Of a DNA stretch of 64,000 nt, positions 18,837 to 27,070 are shown in pieces. A program made the translations under genes and the position numbers. The notes beneath the pieces were generated by a model. The model ran no database searches. It was not told the origin of the DNA and saw only the letters and a list, made by a program, of their open reading frames with translations. The stretch's first letter is position 1; each line of letters starts with the position of its first letter. The stretch is from positions 434,001 to 498,000 of the forward strand of contig NZ_CAHJXL010000001.1 of NCBI RefSeq assembly GCF_903645315.1. The letters are read 5' to 3'. The DNA is from Victivallis sp. Marseille-Q1083 (GTDB taxonomy: Bacteria > Verrucomicrobiota > Lentisphaeria > Victivallales > Victivallaceae).

Positions 18837-20312
18837 TTACTTATCGGAACTGGTCTCCTCTCTAGCAACTTCAGCAATAAACGCATTCCAAATATCATCT
18901 CCATCGTATTTTTCATCCATGGCAAATACGGTTGAAGTTATCCCTTCCGGTAAATCCGGCCAATTATGCGAAAACATCATATGCAGCGGAATCAAATCGT
19001 TCTTCCAAGCCGCCGCCAGCGACAAGTGCGGAAACGGGCTGTCAAATTCGGCATCCAACGTGATAATCCGTTTGATGCGCTGATCTGGCTGGCGGAGCAC
19101 TGCTAAGGCAGCCAGTTGCCCTGCCATGCCACTCCCAGCCACATAAATCGGTAAAGCTGCCCATTCCGGTCGTTCCAATACTTGCTTTAACTGCAACTCC
19201 ATTTGTTCTGGATGCTCCAGATAATGTTCATCTACCGGCAAAGAAATTGGAATCGCCCCTGCTTCAGCCAGCCGAAGCAAGCCATCCATACGGGAGCCGA
19301 AGCCAATATGATCCATTCCACCGGCCAGAAGGATCACTCTATTGGCATCTGGCAATGGCGGATAGACCAGCAATTCATCCGAGACGCCTCCTTTCGGCTG
19401 CAGCCAACCATCGGTCACCGTCTGCGGTAAGGTCTGCCAAAGCATCAGAAATTCCGGCGAAGGAAACTCCACTCCCATCTCGCGGCTGCGCATCGCGTCG
19501 ATGATGAATTGTTGAATCAACAGATAGGCGATTTCACCCGGAGCATGATAATTCCGCAATTCCCGGAAATGCGGTGGTGTGATTCCATGCCACACCTCAC
19601 CACCGACCTCCCGCTGCCACCGGACAGCCTCCAGCGTAGGAATCATGCCCGGACACCCCCAAGTGTTCAACGCCAACAGTTTGGACCGGTTCGGTTTCGC
19701 CGGTTTCGCCAAATTAGTCGCGCCGCACCACGCTGCAGCAGCAATCCGCTCCGGCATCGCCGTCGCCATCTGGCCGGCCAGATTGCCGCCGGCAGATTCC
19801 CCGACGACAAAGAAAGGCCGTTTTTCAATTTCGAATTCAGTACAAAGATGATCCTGAACCGCACAAACGACTTCAAACCATTCTCCGCCCAGATAATTGC
19901 CATAGGAATGTCGAAAGCCCTGAGGATTAATCTTGACGAACATACTGAAAACCGTGCAGTTATTTTCAAACCAAAATGCCCCCAACCAACCACGATTGGC
20001 CAAAAAGGTACTACCATCCTCACCGTTAAACGGAGCATAGAACACCATATTGGAAGCAGCTGGAAGCGGTCTTCCCTCCCCGTCAACCGGAATCACATAA
20101 CTTACCTGAGTGGTCGGTGTTTCCGGGAATCCTATCCGTACCTGGAATTCACCGACCAAAAACGGCCGGCCGCTGATCAGCCGGACCTCCCGCTGTTCAC
20201 GACGAGCCCATTTCCACGGTTCGCTCCGCCAGCACCAAACCATTGCAATTCCAATCATTATTATGACCAGAACCACAACGAACGTCCAGCGCCTTCCTTC
20301 TTGTTTTCCCAT
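18837..20312 (-). CDS. Membrane-anchored two-domain alpha/beta hydrolase
   Basis: 491 aa. The N-terminal helix FVVVLVIIMIGIAMVWCW anchors the protein. The first hydrolase domain carries the nucleophile elbow VGESAGGNLAGQ (GxSxG-like) and an upstream VFYAPFNGEDG segment. The second half repeats a hydrolase-like fold (ILLAGGMDHIGFGSRMDGL ... IYVAGSGMAGQLAALAV ... ITLDAEFDSPFP) in which the elbow serine position is glycine, so this half is probably not catalytic. It is a clear paralogue of 34736-36265. Substrate unknown; esterase or peptidase activity is possible. It follows two prepilin-like genes on the same strand. Confidence 0.7.
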   Translation of the reverse strand: MGKQEGRRWTFVVVLVIIMIGIAMVWCWRSEPWKWARREQREVRLISGRPFLVGEFQVRIGFPETPTTQVSYVIPVDGEGRPLPAASNMVFYAPFNGEDGSTFLANRGWLGAFWFENNCTVFSMFVKINPQGFRHSYGNYLGGEWFEVVCAVQDHLCTEFEIEKRPFFVVGESAGGNLAGQMATAMPERIAAAAWCGATNLAKPAKPNRSKLLALNTWGCPGMIPTLEAVRWQREVGGEVWHGITPPHFRELRNYHAPGEIAYLLIQQFIIDAMRSREMGVEFPSPEFLMLWQTLPQTVTDGWLQPKGGVSDELLVYPPLPDANRVILLAGGMDHIGFGSRMDGLLRLAEAGAIPISLPVDEHYLEHPEQMELQLKQVLERPEWAALPIYVAGSGMAGQLAALAVLRQPDQRIKRIITLDAEFDSPFPHLSLAAAWKNDLIPLHMMFSHNWPDLPEGITSTVFAMDEKYDGDDIWNAFIAEVAREETSSDK

Positions 20313-20371
20313 TGATGATTATTCCCTACCATAATTAAGCAAAATGCTGCTAAACCGGAGCATATTCTGCT

Positions 20372-21118
20372 TCAATATAGATAAAGATTTCCCTTTTCAT
20401 CCAGCAACGGAGACCAGTAAACATCCATGCGCAGCAAATCCATCCCCTCAACCGATTCAGCATGCCCATCGAACATCGCAACGCCAGCCTGTCCGTCATG
20501 ACGGGCACTGATCGGATAACTGCCGTTATTGCGTACCTGTCCCGGAAATACGCCATGATCGCCGGCCAGGAAAAACGGACTGAACCAAGGCAACTTGGCC
20601 TTCAAACCGGTCTCGGCCGTCACTGAATCGCCGAGATAAACTAATTTGGCTGCGGTACCATACTTGAGGATCTCGGCAGCCTTGTGTGGCCTACTCCATG
20701 GATCCTTCTGCTCACAATAATTACCCAAGTTGCCAAAGGTCGTTTTGTTCATCCCATAACTACCGACCGGTTGCCATTCTGGAGCGGTTCCATTCAACAG
20801 CACATCGCGGCTACCGGTCGAATTAAGGGCAAGTGGACAGCAAAAAGTTTCCGGCGTTACACCGTAATTATCGATCAGTACTGCCCACCAGACCGGTTCC
20901 CGGTTACCGTCGCGCCAACCGGTAGGCGTTAAACACCAGTTGTTGTAATCGCCCTGATAAAGAGTTACGGCCTCAACCATCTTCTTCAAATAAGCCAGAC
21001 ACTGTGTTCCGCCGGCCGATTGCTGCGAACGCCCCATAATTCCCAACAACAATCCGGCCAGTACGGCCAGAATCGCAACCGCTAACAACAGTTCCACCAT
21101 CGTGAATGTTCTTTTCAT
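20372..21118 (-). CDS. Prepilin-type protein, tandem copy 2
   Basis: 248 aa from ATG 21116-21118, with GGGAAA upstream. MKRTFTMVELLLAVAILAVLAGLLLGI is a prepilin-type N-terminus. The body has WCLTPTGWR, a CCPLALN segment, [23 protein letters not shown], and the C-terminal H-x9-DG-like ARHDGQAGVAMFDGHAES. The same blocks occur in the gene directly upstream (21162-21929), so this is a tandem duplication; only 43 bp separate them. The hydrolase gene at 18837-20312 follows 59 bp later. Likely an inner-membrane pseudopilin-like or sensory protein of the DUF1559-like group; function unknown. Confidence 0.8.
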   Translation of the reverse strand: MKRTFTMVELLLAVAILAVLAGLLLGIMGRSQQSAGGTQCLAYLKKMVEAVTLYQGDYNNWCLTPTGWRDGNREPVWWAVLIDNYGVTPETFCCPLALNSTGSRDVLLNGTAPEWQPVGSYGMNKTTFGNLGNYCEQKDPWSRPHKAAEILKYGTAAKLVYLGDSVTAETGLKAKLPWFSPFFLAGDHGVFPGQVRNNGSYPISARHDGQAGVAMFDGHAESVEGMDLLRMDVYWSPLLDEKGNLYLY

Positions 21119-21161
21119 ATTTCCCACTCTTTCTCGTTCATTACAGTTACCGGATTACGAC

Positions 21162-21929
21162 TCAATGTTCTCCAATTTTCGTATACCAATAGAGCTGCCC
21201 ACGCTCATTCAGCAACGGCGACCAGTAAACTTCCGTTTTCAACAACTCCGGCAACTCAAGTGCCGCAGCATGTCCGTCCAGCATGGCGACATTGGCCTGC
21301 TGACCATGCCGTAAATAAACCGGATAACTGCCGTCCTCTTTCAAATGATCCGGAAACACGCCATCATCCGCTGACAGATAAATCGGATGAAACCACGGCA
21401 ACCCGGCCGCACGGCCCTCTTCATAGGTCACCGAATCGCCAAGATAGATCAAATTCGAACTGTTTCCCATGCCGTAGACCACACTGGCCTTGCTGGGCTT
21501 GTCCCACGGGTCGCGATTTTTCTCCATATAGCCACCCAAGTTGCCGAAGGTTGTCTTATTCATCCCATAACTGCCCTGCGCCAGCCAATCCGGCCCGACA
21601 CCGTGCAACAATGTTTCACGGTCATCCGCATCATTCAGCGCCAGCGGACAACAGAAAATTTCCGCCGAGCAACCGTAATCGTCAATTAACACTTCCCACC
21701 AATACGGTTCCCGTTTTTCCCATCGCCAACCGGTCGGCGTCAGGCACCAGTCATCATTATCACTCTGATAGAGAATGGCAACGGTGATCATCTGTTTTAA
21801 GTTATTAATGCAACGAACATTCTGGGCTGCCAACTTTGCCCGCCACAACGCCGGCAACAGCAATCCCGATAAAATTGCAATAATGGAAATGACTACGAGC
21901 AATTCCAGTAATGTGAACTTCTGTCTCAC
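21162..21929 (-). CDS. Prepilin-type protein, tandem copy 1
   Basis: 255 aa. I chose GTG 21927-21929 because GGGAGG stands just before it and it gives the short leader MRQK in front of [24 protein letters not shown]; the longer reading from 21956 has no such site. Shared with its tandem copy are [39 protein letters not shown] and the C-terminal [15 protein letters not shown]. Two cysteines (CCPLALN) are conserved in both. The pair seems to be transcribed together with the hydrolase gene downstream. Confidence 0.8.
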   Translation of the reverse strand: MRQKFTLLELLVVISIIAILSGLLLPALWRAKLAAQNVRCINNLKQMITVAILYQSDNDDWCLTPTGWRWEKREPYWWEVLIDDYGCSAEIFCCPLALNDADDRETLLHGVGPDWLAQGSYGMNKTTFGNLGGYMEKNRDPWDKPSKASVVYGMGNSSNLIYLGDSVTYEEGRAAGLPWFHPIYLSADDGVFPDHLKEDGSYPVYLRHGQQANVAMLDGHAAALELPELLKTEVYWSPLLNERGQLYWYTKIGEH

Positions 21930-22113
21930 CTTCCCCTCCCAACTGTTTAATAACATAATATTAATCTCAAACTAATCAATAAGTAAATCATTATAAAATT
22001 TATGGAATTAAAAACAGTCTGTTACCCTAACAGAATCCACATCTATATAGTACTTTTTACTTTAATTAAAATAGTATCACATAATAACTCAATACAATTC
22101 ATTATTATATCAT

Positions 22114-22563
22114 TCATTTTGACAAACTGATATGCAAAAACCAGTCCGCCCGGCGAACCACGGTGACGGCCGCTTCGCCGGAATAAGGGAAATCGGTAAT
22201 TTGTTGAATGCCGTTGAAATCCTCGATCGTAAAAGAATAAAATGTGGTTTCTCCCTTCTGGCCGGTCGAATGAAACATGATGCGGCCGTCATCGTCACCA
22301 ATTGAGATATTTTCCATCGCTTTGCAGAATTCCACCGCACTTTCTTTCCCGGAATCGTGAATTATCAAAATTTGAGGGACTCCAGGGTCACTTTTTCCTA
22401 CAATTTTTTCCGCAAGATAATCATTTTTCTCTATTATGGACTCATCATGCCCTTCATCCACGCCGCGGGAAGAATGTTTTGACGGCCCCCAAAGTATCAC
22501 CAATAGAACAGTCAAAACAATCAGTGCAAAAACCGTAACTGAAATTTTTACCGGTACTTTCAT
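22114..22563 (-). CDS. Family C2: small membrane-anchored protein
   Basis: 149 aa with a strong AGGAG before ATG 22561-22563. One N-terminal helix (VKISVTVFALIVLTVLLVILW) is followed by a charged linker (RGVDEGHDESIIEKNDYLAEK) and a domain starting VPQILIIHDSG and ending VTVVRRADWFLHISLSK. It matches the gene at 16044-16472 in layout and in the final strand. It directly follows a family A2 gene (41-bp gap), as C1 sits among B and A genes, which suggests the families work together. Function unknown. Confidence 0.6.
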   Translation of the reverse strand: MKVPVKISVTVFALIVLTVLLVILWGPSKHSSRGVDEGHDESIIEKNDYLAEKIVGKSDPGVPQILIIHDSGKESAVEFCKAMENISIGDDDGRIMFHSTGQKGETTFYSFTIEDFNGIQQITDFPYSGEAAVTVVRRADWFLHISLSK

Positions 22564-22604
22564 CGCCGTCTCCTAAAAGAGCTTTATACTTTCTCCATCT
22601 GTTA

Positions 22605-23483
22605 TTATCGCTGTTTCCGATACTTCAAGAAAACAACACCGGCAGCCGCCACGACAGCCACACCGAAGGCAAACCACATGCCATAATTCAACAGCCAATT
22701 CATCCAATTCCGACCGGGCAATCCACCGGTTGAACGGGAACCGGAAGAAGCCGCGGCAGAATGTTGCTCGACCAACTCTTGAAAGTTGCGGAAAAACAAC
22801 ACATGGGCGGTAATCTTTTCCGGTGTTTCAAATAATTTGCTGTCCGGCTTTTCCCGGTTTTCAATCGAACCGATTTCCCGGTTGAAGATCAATTCGCCGC
22901 GGGAATTGTAGTGCTTCCGGGCATAAATCTGTTTGGAATCCCGGTCGATCAGAAAAGTTCTGGTATAGGCATAGCGCGAGAAAAAAGCGTCTTTGGGGTC
23001 ACTGAGCCGATTGGCCGGATAGCCGGTAACGGAAGAGAGAAAAATCGCCTCCGGCAACGTCATCGTCACTTCATAACATGGTTTCTGGCAATAATCAGCC
23101 TCCCGCACCGAAAAGGAACTTCCCTCAATTTCTTTGGCCGGCACTTCCAGATACAGGGAATCCCAATACCACAACGGCGAAGCCTCATCGATGCGGGCGA
23201 CAACCGCCGGGGTGATACCGTATTGGCCGGTATCATTCTGCAGATAAGTCTCGCCGGAGTCCAAATCCAATCGGCGGCATACGGAACCGTCGCGGTTGAC
23301 CAGATAAGCAAATTTCCCCTTTACTCTCCGGCCAGCCGGTTCCGAATATTCCACCCCCGCCGCATAGCTGATTTTTTTACCAAACTGCAGCGCCTCAATC
23401 AAAATTTCCTTCTCCGGCAGCTCATCGGCACAAGCTATCGCACAAAATAATAGACCAATCAAAAATACTACTATTTTTCTCAT
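22605..23483 (-). CDS. Family A2: secreted protein with C-terminal TM anchor
   Basis: 292 aa. The signal peptide is FLIGLLFCAIACA, and the C-terminal helix MWFAFGVAVVAAAGVVFL ends in KYRKQR. It shares with family A1 the blocks ETYLQNDTGQYG (A1: ETYLQNKTGQYG), YCQKPCYEVTM, QIYARKHYNSRGEL and SKLFETPEKI; these are long enough to prove common ancestry. The middle domain has the strand-rich, LolA-like look of A1. Followed by family C2 and preceded by family B3 on the same strand. Probably exposed outside the inner membrane and anchored by its tail. Confidence 0.65.
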   Translation of the reverse strand: MRKIVVFLIGLLFCAIACADELPEKEILIEALQFGKKISYAAGVEYSEPAGRRVKGKFAYLVNRDGSVCRRLDLDSGETYLQNDTGQYGITPAVVARIDEASPLWYWDSLYLEVPAKEIEGSSFSVREADYCQKPCYEVTMTLPEAIFLSSVTGYPANRLSDPKDAFFSRYAYTRTFLIDRDSKQIYARKHYNSRGELIFNREIGSIENREKPDSKLFETPEKITAHVLFFRNFQELVEQHSAAASSGSRSTGGLPGRNWMNWLLNYGMWFAFGVAVVAAAGVVFLKYRKQR

Positions 23484-23524
23484 TGTTATTCTCTATATAA
23501 AAATTATAACTATAGAGTGCTTAA

Positions 23525-23998
23525 TTATATCCCAGCATGAGAAGTACACGATTCCGAGTACCGAGGATGTGTATAATCTATATAATATTTACTATCAATC
23601 AAAGATTGGGAAACAATTGCTCCTGTTGTACTATCTTTGTCTCGACGATAAGTACACTTTCTCCTCAGATACAAATGCGCTTCTCGACGAGAATAGCCAT
23701 TTCCTGACCCATCATGTGGTGGTGAAGAGAACCCTAAAGTATCTAATAAAAATCTCTGCACATATCCTGTTGTACCAGATGGCAAACCTAAATCACTGGC
23801 TGCATCTGCATTTACACCTACTCGTAAATAAATAATGTCTGATATGGCCTCATCTCCACATCGAGCCGTTCGACTGTTACTGTCGCTTGCAATAGTATAG
23901 ATTTCTGTTTCTGTCACAGTAACAATGATTCCAAATGCAGACCACGAATAAAACATCATGCCAATAATACCAGCGACAACAAGAATTCTCGACATCAT
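23525..23998 (-). CDS. Family B3: small secreted protein with PHDGSGNGY and terminal CxxH
   Basis: 157 aa from ATG 23996-23998, with AAAGGAAAA upstream. Signal peptide: ILVVAGIIGMMFYSWSAFG. It is the most divergent B member. It keeps the early RCGDEA, the DLGLPSG segment, SPPHDGSGNGY and the terminal SCTSHAGI, where CTSH aligns with CTNH (B2) and CGRH (B1). An extra cysteine (RRKCTYRR) is present. It sits between family A3 (upstream) and A2 (downstream). A sigma-70-type promoter lies about 360 bp upstream of its start. Confidence 0.55.
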   Translation of the reverse strand: MMSRILVVAGIIGMMFYSWSAFGIIVTVTETEIYTIASDSNSRTARCGDEAISDIIYLRVGVNADAASDLGLPSGTTGYVQRFLLDTLGFSSPPHDGSGNGYSRREAHLYLRRKCTYRRDKDSTTGAIVSQSLIDSKYYIDYTHPRYSESCTSHAGI

Positions 23999-24043
23999 AT
24001 TTTCCTTTGCCTTTCTATTATTACCGAGAACTTTTAATACCAT

Positions 24044-24472
24044 GTATTCTTCTAGGGCTACAATGAACTTAAAATATCTTTAAAACGATCGCAAAATACA
24101 TGATATTTTGAGTTCAAATTTTTCAACGGTCAACATCCCACATTATTTGCGACTCTAAAGGTTTAATAATTTTTCAATTCTCTATTTAACTCATTTTTAC
24201 GTCTCCTAATTTCACGTGATATCAAAAATCATAAAACAACTTCTACACCTATTATAAACTACCCCCCTCCCTTCTAGTTAAAAAAATAAACCGTATATCC
24301 ATTCTCGCCATAAAATATTCAATAACCAATACCCCTATTAATTTTTTATAATTCAGTATAGCAAATTTTCACAAAAAAGTCAATACCCGATGATGATTTT
24401 TTACTAAAAACATCAGGACGGCATTCAAGCAAACCCTCTTTCGGCAATTCCAAAGTGACGACAAAAGCCGGT
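24044..24472. other. AT-rich intergenic region with a promoter
   Basis: This 429-bp stretch between the family A3 stop and the family B3 start has no supportable gene. It contains the strong minus-strand promoter at 24355-24383 and long A/T tracts. A lone CACGTGATATC (24213-24223) resembles the repeats in front of the LacI gene at 57.6 kb. The ~360 bp between promoter and B3 start could be an untranslated leader; I see no clear hairpin pattern that would identify a riboswitch. Confidence 0.45.
24355..24383 (-). promoter_or_regulatory. Sigma-70-type promoter (TTGACT-N17-TATACT)
   Basis: On the minus strand the -35 is TTGACT (24378-24383) and the -10 TATACT (24355-24360), with a 17-bp spacer ending TTTGC. 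The same hexamers, spacing and TTTGC occur upstream of the radical-SAM gene (28951-28979) and with TTTTGC upstream of the LacI gene (57627-57655). It would drive the family B3, A2 and C2 genes. Confidence 0.7.
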
Positions 24473-25372
24473 TTAGATTTTCGTTGCGGATTTCCGACGG
24501 TGATGCCGCCACCATCCCGCCGCCGCCAGGGCTAAAATCCCCACCGTCAGCAACCAGCCGGAAAGTGTTGTAATATCCCTCGGCCAGAGCGATGACAACC
24601 AGCCGCCGAGACGGGACAGCGGCGAAGGAGCCGGTTGTCCAAAGACGGCTTTCATCTCTTCCTCGGTCGAGAAAGTTGCCTGCCTGGCGTCCGGTGAAAT
24701 TTGAAACAACTCCGGATTCAAAGCGACATCCAGTTGCACCTTCGTAAGATTCAGGTCGTAAATTTCCATTCCTTTCCCATTGAAAATTCTGGTGGAATAG
24801 ATGAAATCATCCGCCTCTCCGATCAGGTAAACTTCGCGGAAGCCAACATTATTCAGCATGCGATCCCGATTTTCACGAACAAACTGAATCGAGTTGCCGG
24901 TCAATTTCACAATTGCATCATCGTCGGTTGAAAATTTAACCGTCACTTGGCGGCAGGGAATGCCATGATAATTACTTTCAGTCATCGACAATTTCGCCAT
25001 CGACAATTTTTCCGGCTCAATCACGCTCCCCGGTCCCCAGTCAAAATTGGCATATTCATCTTTGCCGGCCACGTCATCGATGATCAGGAACCATCCCGCT
25101 TCATTGAACAGCTTGCTCTCCATCAGGCGATTCGCCCGAAATAAGTCACGCCGTTTCAACACGGTATTGCCGTCCGGCGAACGCATCTGATAATGAATCA
25201 ACCGGCAATTGTCCGATTTCCTGACTTCTTCGGCCTGAAAAGTTCTTTGCCGACTGCTCTCCCTGGCCGTCAACAGCAAATCCCTGATCTCCTGCTGCGA
25301 AAAGCCCTGCACCACTCCGCAGCCCGCAATCAGCACAAAAAAGACAAACAACTTTTGGAGATAGACATTCAT
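24473..25372 (-). CDS. Family A3: secreted protein with C-terminal TM anchor
   Basis: 299 aa with a very strong GGAGGAGG before ATG 25370-25372. Signal peptide: KLFVFFVLIAGCGVVQG. The C-terminal helix LSGWLLTVGILALAAAGWW ends in RHHRRKSATKI. It is more distant from A1/A2 but keeps ESNYHGIPCRQVTVKF (the Y..C.QV strand), IYSTRIFNGKGMEIYD in place of IYARKHYN, and NPELFQISPDARQATF before the linker. It starts 63 bp after the cysteine-repeat peptide gene, so the two are probably co-transcribed. That makes it a candidate partner, for example in transport or display of the peptide; this is inference. Confidence 0.65.
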   Translation of the reverse strand: MNVYLQKLFVFFVLIAGCGVVQGFSQQEIRDLLLTARESSRQRTFQAEEVRKSDNCRLIHYQMRSPDGNTVLKRRDLFRANRLMESKLFNEAGWFLIIDDVAGKDEYANFDWGPGSVIEPEKLSMAKLSMTESNYHGIPCRQVTVKFSTDDDAIVKLTGNSIQFVRENRDRMLNNVGFREVYLIGEADDFIYSTRIFNGKGMEIYDLNLTKVQLDVALNPELFQISPDARQATFSTEEEMKAVFGQPAPSPLSRLGGWLSSLWPRDITTLSGWLLTVGILALAAAGWWRHHRRKSATKI

Positions 25373-25435
25373 ATTTTCCTCCTCCTTCGTAATCTTCTTT
25401 GATTTTTCAAACTTATTCGAGAATTCATTTGCAGT

Positions 25436-25663
25436 CTATTCATCCGCTTTTTGACAAGTATAGCAATTCTGACATGTATGGCAATTATTACATTTCTGAC
25501 AAGTATGACAAACTTGGCATGTATGACAAACCTCACAGTGAGTGGGATCATCACATTTAGAGCAATCACCTCTTCGTGGCACAATTTCACTGCTATTTTC
25601 CACCTTCTCCCCCTTACTGTTCCCCAGCAACCAAAAATGGCTCAAAACTCCCACACCAACCAA
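25436..25663 (-). CDS. Cysteine-every-third-residue peptide, candidate RiPP precursor or metal-binding tail
   Basis: 75 aa if started at TTG 25661-25663. From residue 34 to 70 every third residue is Cys (34, 37, then 43 to 70 without a break), with only position 40 (Pro) breaking the register: 12 Cys, units such as CEV, CHT, CQV, CHT, CQK, CNN, CHT, CQN, CYT. The tail is QKADE. The frame is open a further 19 codons upstream to a stop at 25721-25723; these add FFIIGA to the hydrophobic run ALVGVGVLSHFWLLG, giving a full transmembrane helix, but contain no ATG/GTG/TTG, so the true start is uncertain. The Cys part should face the periplasm or be cleaved. A radical-SAM/SPASM gene lies upstream on the same strand beyond an IS110 element. 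Metal or Fe-S binding is the main alternative. Confidence 0.6.
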   Translation of the reverse strand: MVGVGVLSHFWLLGNSKGEKVENSSEIVPRRGDCSKCDDPTHCEVCHTCQVCHTCQKCNNCHTCQNCYTCQKADE

Positions 25664-25730
25664 TGCTCCTATTATGAAAAAGTCAAGAGACTGACTCTTT
25701 CTTTGTTTGTATTTTTCCTGTTATTTGTTG

Positions 25731-25943
25731 TTATTTGCGAAACTCCGCCTCAAAGGGCAGAGGACTTCCATCTGTAAATATTTTTACAGTCTTCCAATTA
25801 AAGATTATCTTCTGGTTGCGGTTCGGGCAAAAATCGGACACTATTATTGACGACAACTCTTGAATGAATTCAAGGTTTCGCATTTTGCTGTTCCACTCTG
25901 AAATAGCACTCGCAAACTGTTTTACATGATCCCCTCGGATCAA
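25731..25943 (-). pseudogene. Possible gene remnant between IS110 and the Cys-repeat gene
   Basis: An open frame of 70 codons from TTG 25941-25943, open upstream to a stop at 25980-25982. It has an ordinary, non-repetitive amino-acid composition (for example KMRNLEFIQELSSIIVSDFCPNRNQKIIFNWKTVKIF) but no good ribosome-binding site or recognised domain. Its position right beside the IS110 element suggests it is the 3' end of a gene cut by the insertion. If so, it may be a third component that once lay between the radical-SAM gene and the peptide gene. It could also be noncoding. Confidence 0.25.
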
Positions 25944-26020
25944 GGAGCAAACGAACGACGTGCTAAAAAGAACCGAATTTCACAGTCACAGCAAACAGAA
26001 TCTCCGAAACTACTTAAATC

Positions 26021-27070
26021 TTATTCACTTGCGGATACCATGTAATCACGTTCCTGGAGCCACACGGCCCGAAGCGCATAGAGCAATTTCTTGCCGATGA
26101 TCGAAATAGCCCGTTGTGGACTGGCCCCCTTATGAAGCAAGGCTCCATATCTGGCCCGAATCTCCAGATTGTACGACACCGACCTCCACGCCGACTGGAT
26201 CAGGATGGCATGCAGTTGCTTTTTCTTGCGATTCCCGGCGGATTTGACGGCCTCGTGTTCGCCGCTGCCGACCAACCTCGGTGCGAATCCCACATACGAG
26301 CTCAGCGAATCCTTGTCTTCAAAGCGCAGCAAGTCCCACAATTCGGCCTGCAGCATCACCGCCGTATGAAACCCGACGCCAGGTATACTCTGTAGATGCT
26401 TCTGTACTTTGTCGCGCTTCAAACGCTTCAGACACCGCCGTTCATCGCGGATCACATGCAGTTTCTCTTCTCTGAGAAAACGCAGTTCCCGCAACATGCT
26501 CTGCAAGGCATAATCGTAACGCTTTGCCGCGTCCGCATACATCATTTTCAAAGAACTTCCAGACCAACTTCCAAACTTCAACCCCATGAAATTCAGGTGT
26601 CCTTTGATCCGGTTTTTGACCCTGGTTATATTGCCGGTCAGTTTCGTTTCACGTCTGACCAGGTTTCTCAATTCCAAATTATCTTCAGGCGGAATATAGA
26701 TCCCTTCCAATGTCCGGTTCTCCAGTTCCCGCGCCAATTTTCGGCTGTCCACCGCATCGTTCTTGCGGTCGCGCTCCTTGCCGCTGGTCGGCACGTCCGC
26801 CGGGTTGATTACGATATTCTCAATCCCGAGCTCACACAATCGCCGGTGCGCCCAGAATCCGCTGAATCCTGCCTCGTAAACGCTCCGGTACTCGGCGCCC
26901 GGATAGTTCATCTTCAGATACTTCGCCAACATCTCAGGGCTCGGATTCATGCTGAACTTGTCCAGTTCACGGTGGCAATGCCGCAAATTCACCACCCAAC
27001 TTTCCTTGTGCACATCAATTCCGACAAATATCACTTGACCTTCGAACGATACCGTGCTACATTTTCTCAT
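26021..27070 (-). CDS. IS110-family (DEDD) transposase
   Basis: 349 aa from ATG 27068-27070, which follows AAGGAG at nine bases; a longer frame from 27109 lacks this site. The RuvC-like N-terminal domain starts VIFVGIDVHKESWVVNL (first Asp) and continues with SVYEAGFSGFWAHRRL (Glu) and DRKNDAVDSRKLA (Asp pair), the DEDD set. The C-terminal transposase_20 domain has LQSIPGVGFHTAVMLQAEL and FAPRLVGSGEHEAVKSAGNRKKKQ with the conserved serine region. It looks intact. IS110 enzymes recombine DNA guided by an element-encoded RNA. Confidence 0.9.
   Translation of the reverse strand: MRKCSTVSFEGQVIFVGIDVHKESWVVNLRHCHRELDKFSMNPSPEMLAKYLKMNYPGAEYRSVYEAGFSGFWAHRRLCELGIENIVINPADVPTSGKERDRKNDAVDSRKLARELENRTLEGIYIPPEDNLELRNLVRRETKLTGNITRVKNRIKGHLNFMGLKFGSWSGSSLKMMYADAAKRYDYALQSMLRELRFLREEKLHVIRDERRCLKRLKRDKVQKHLQSIPGVGFHTAVMLQAELWDLLRFEDKDSLSSYVGFAPRLVGSGEHEAVKSAGNRKKKQLHAILIQSAWRSVSYNLEIRARYGALLHKGASPQRAISIIGKKLLYALRAVWLQERDYMVSASE

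Noticed and set aside
24213-24223. CACGTGATATC as a further LacI operator
   Set aside because: Single imperfect copy, not at a matching distance from the nearby promoter, and CACGTG alone is expected by chance.
25454-25525. CxxCH motifs in the Cys-repeat peptide read as a multihaem cytochrome
   Set aside because: Three CxxCH pentads occur, but they are packed six to nine residues apart and overlap in the Cxx register, too close for normal covalent haems. The regular Cxx pattern explains them better, though haem binding is not excluded.
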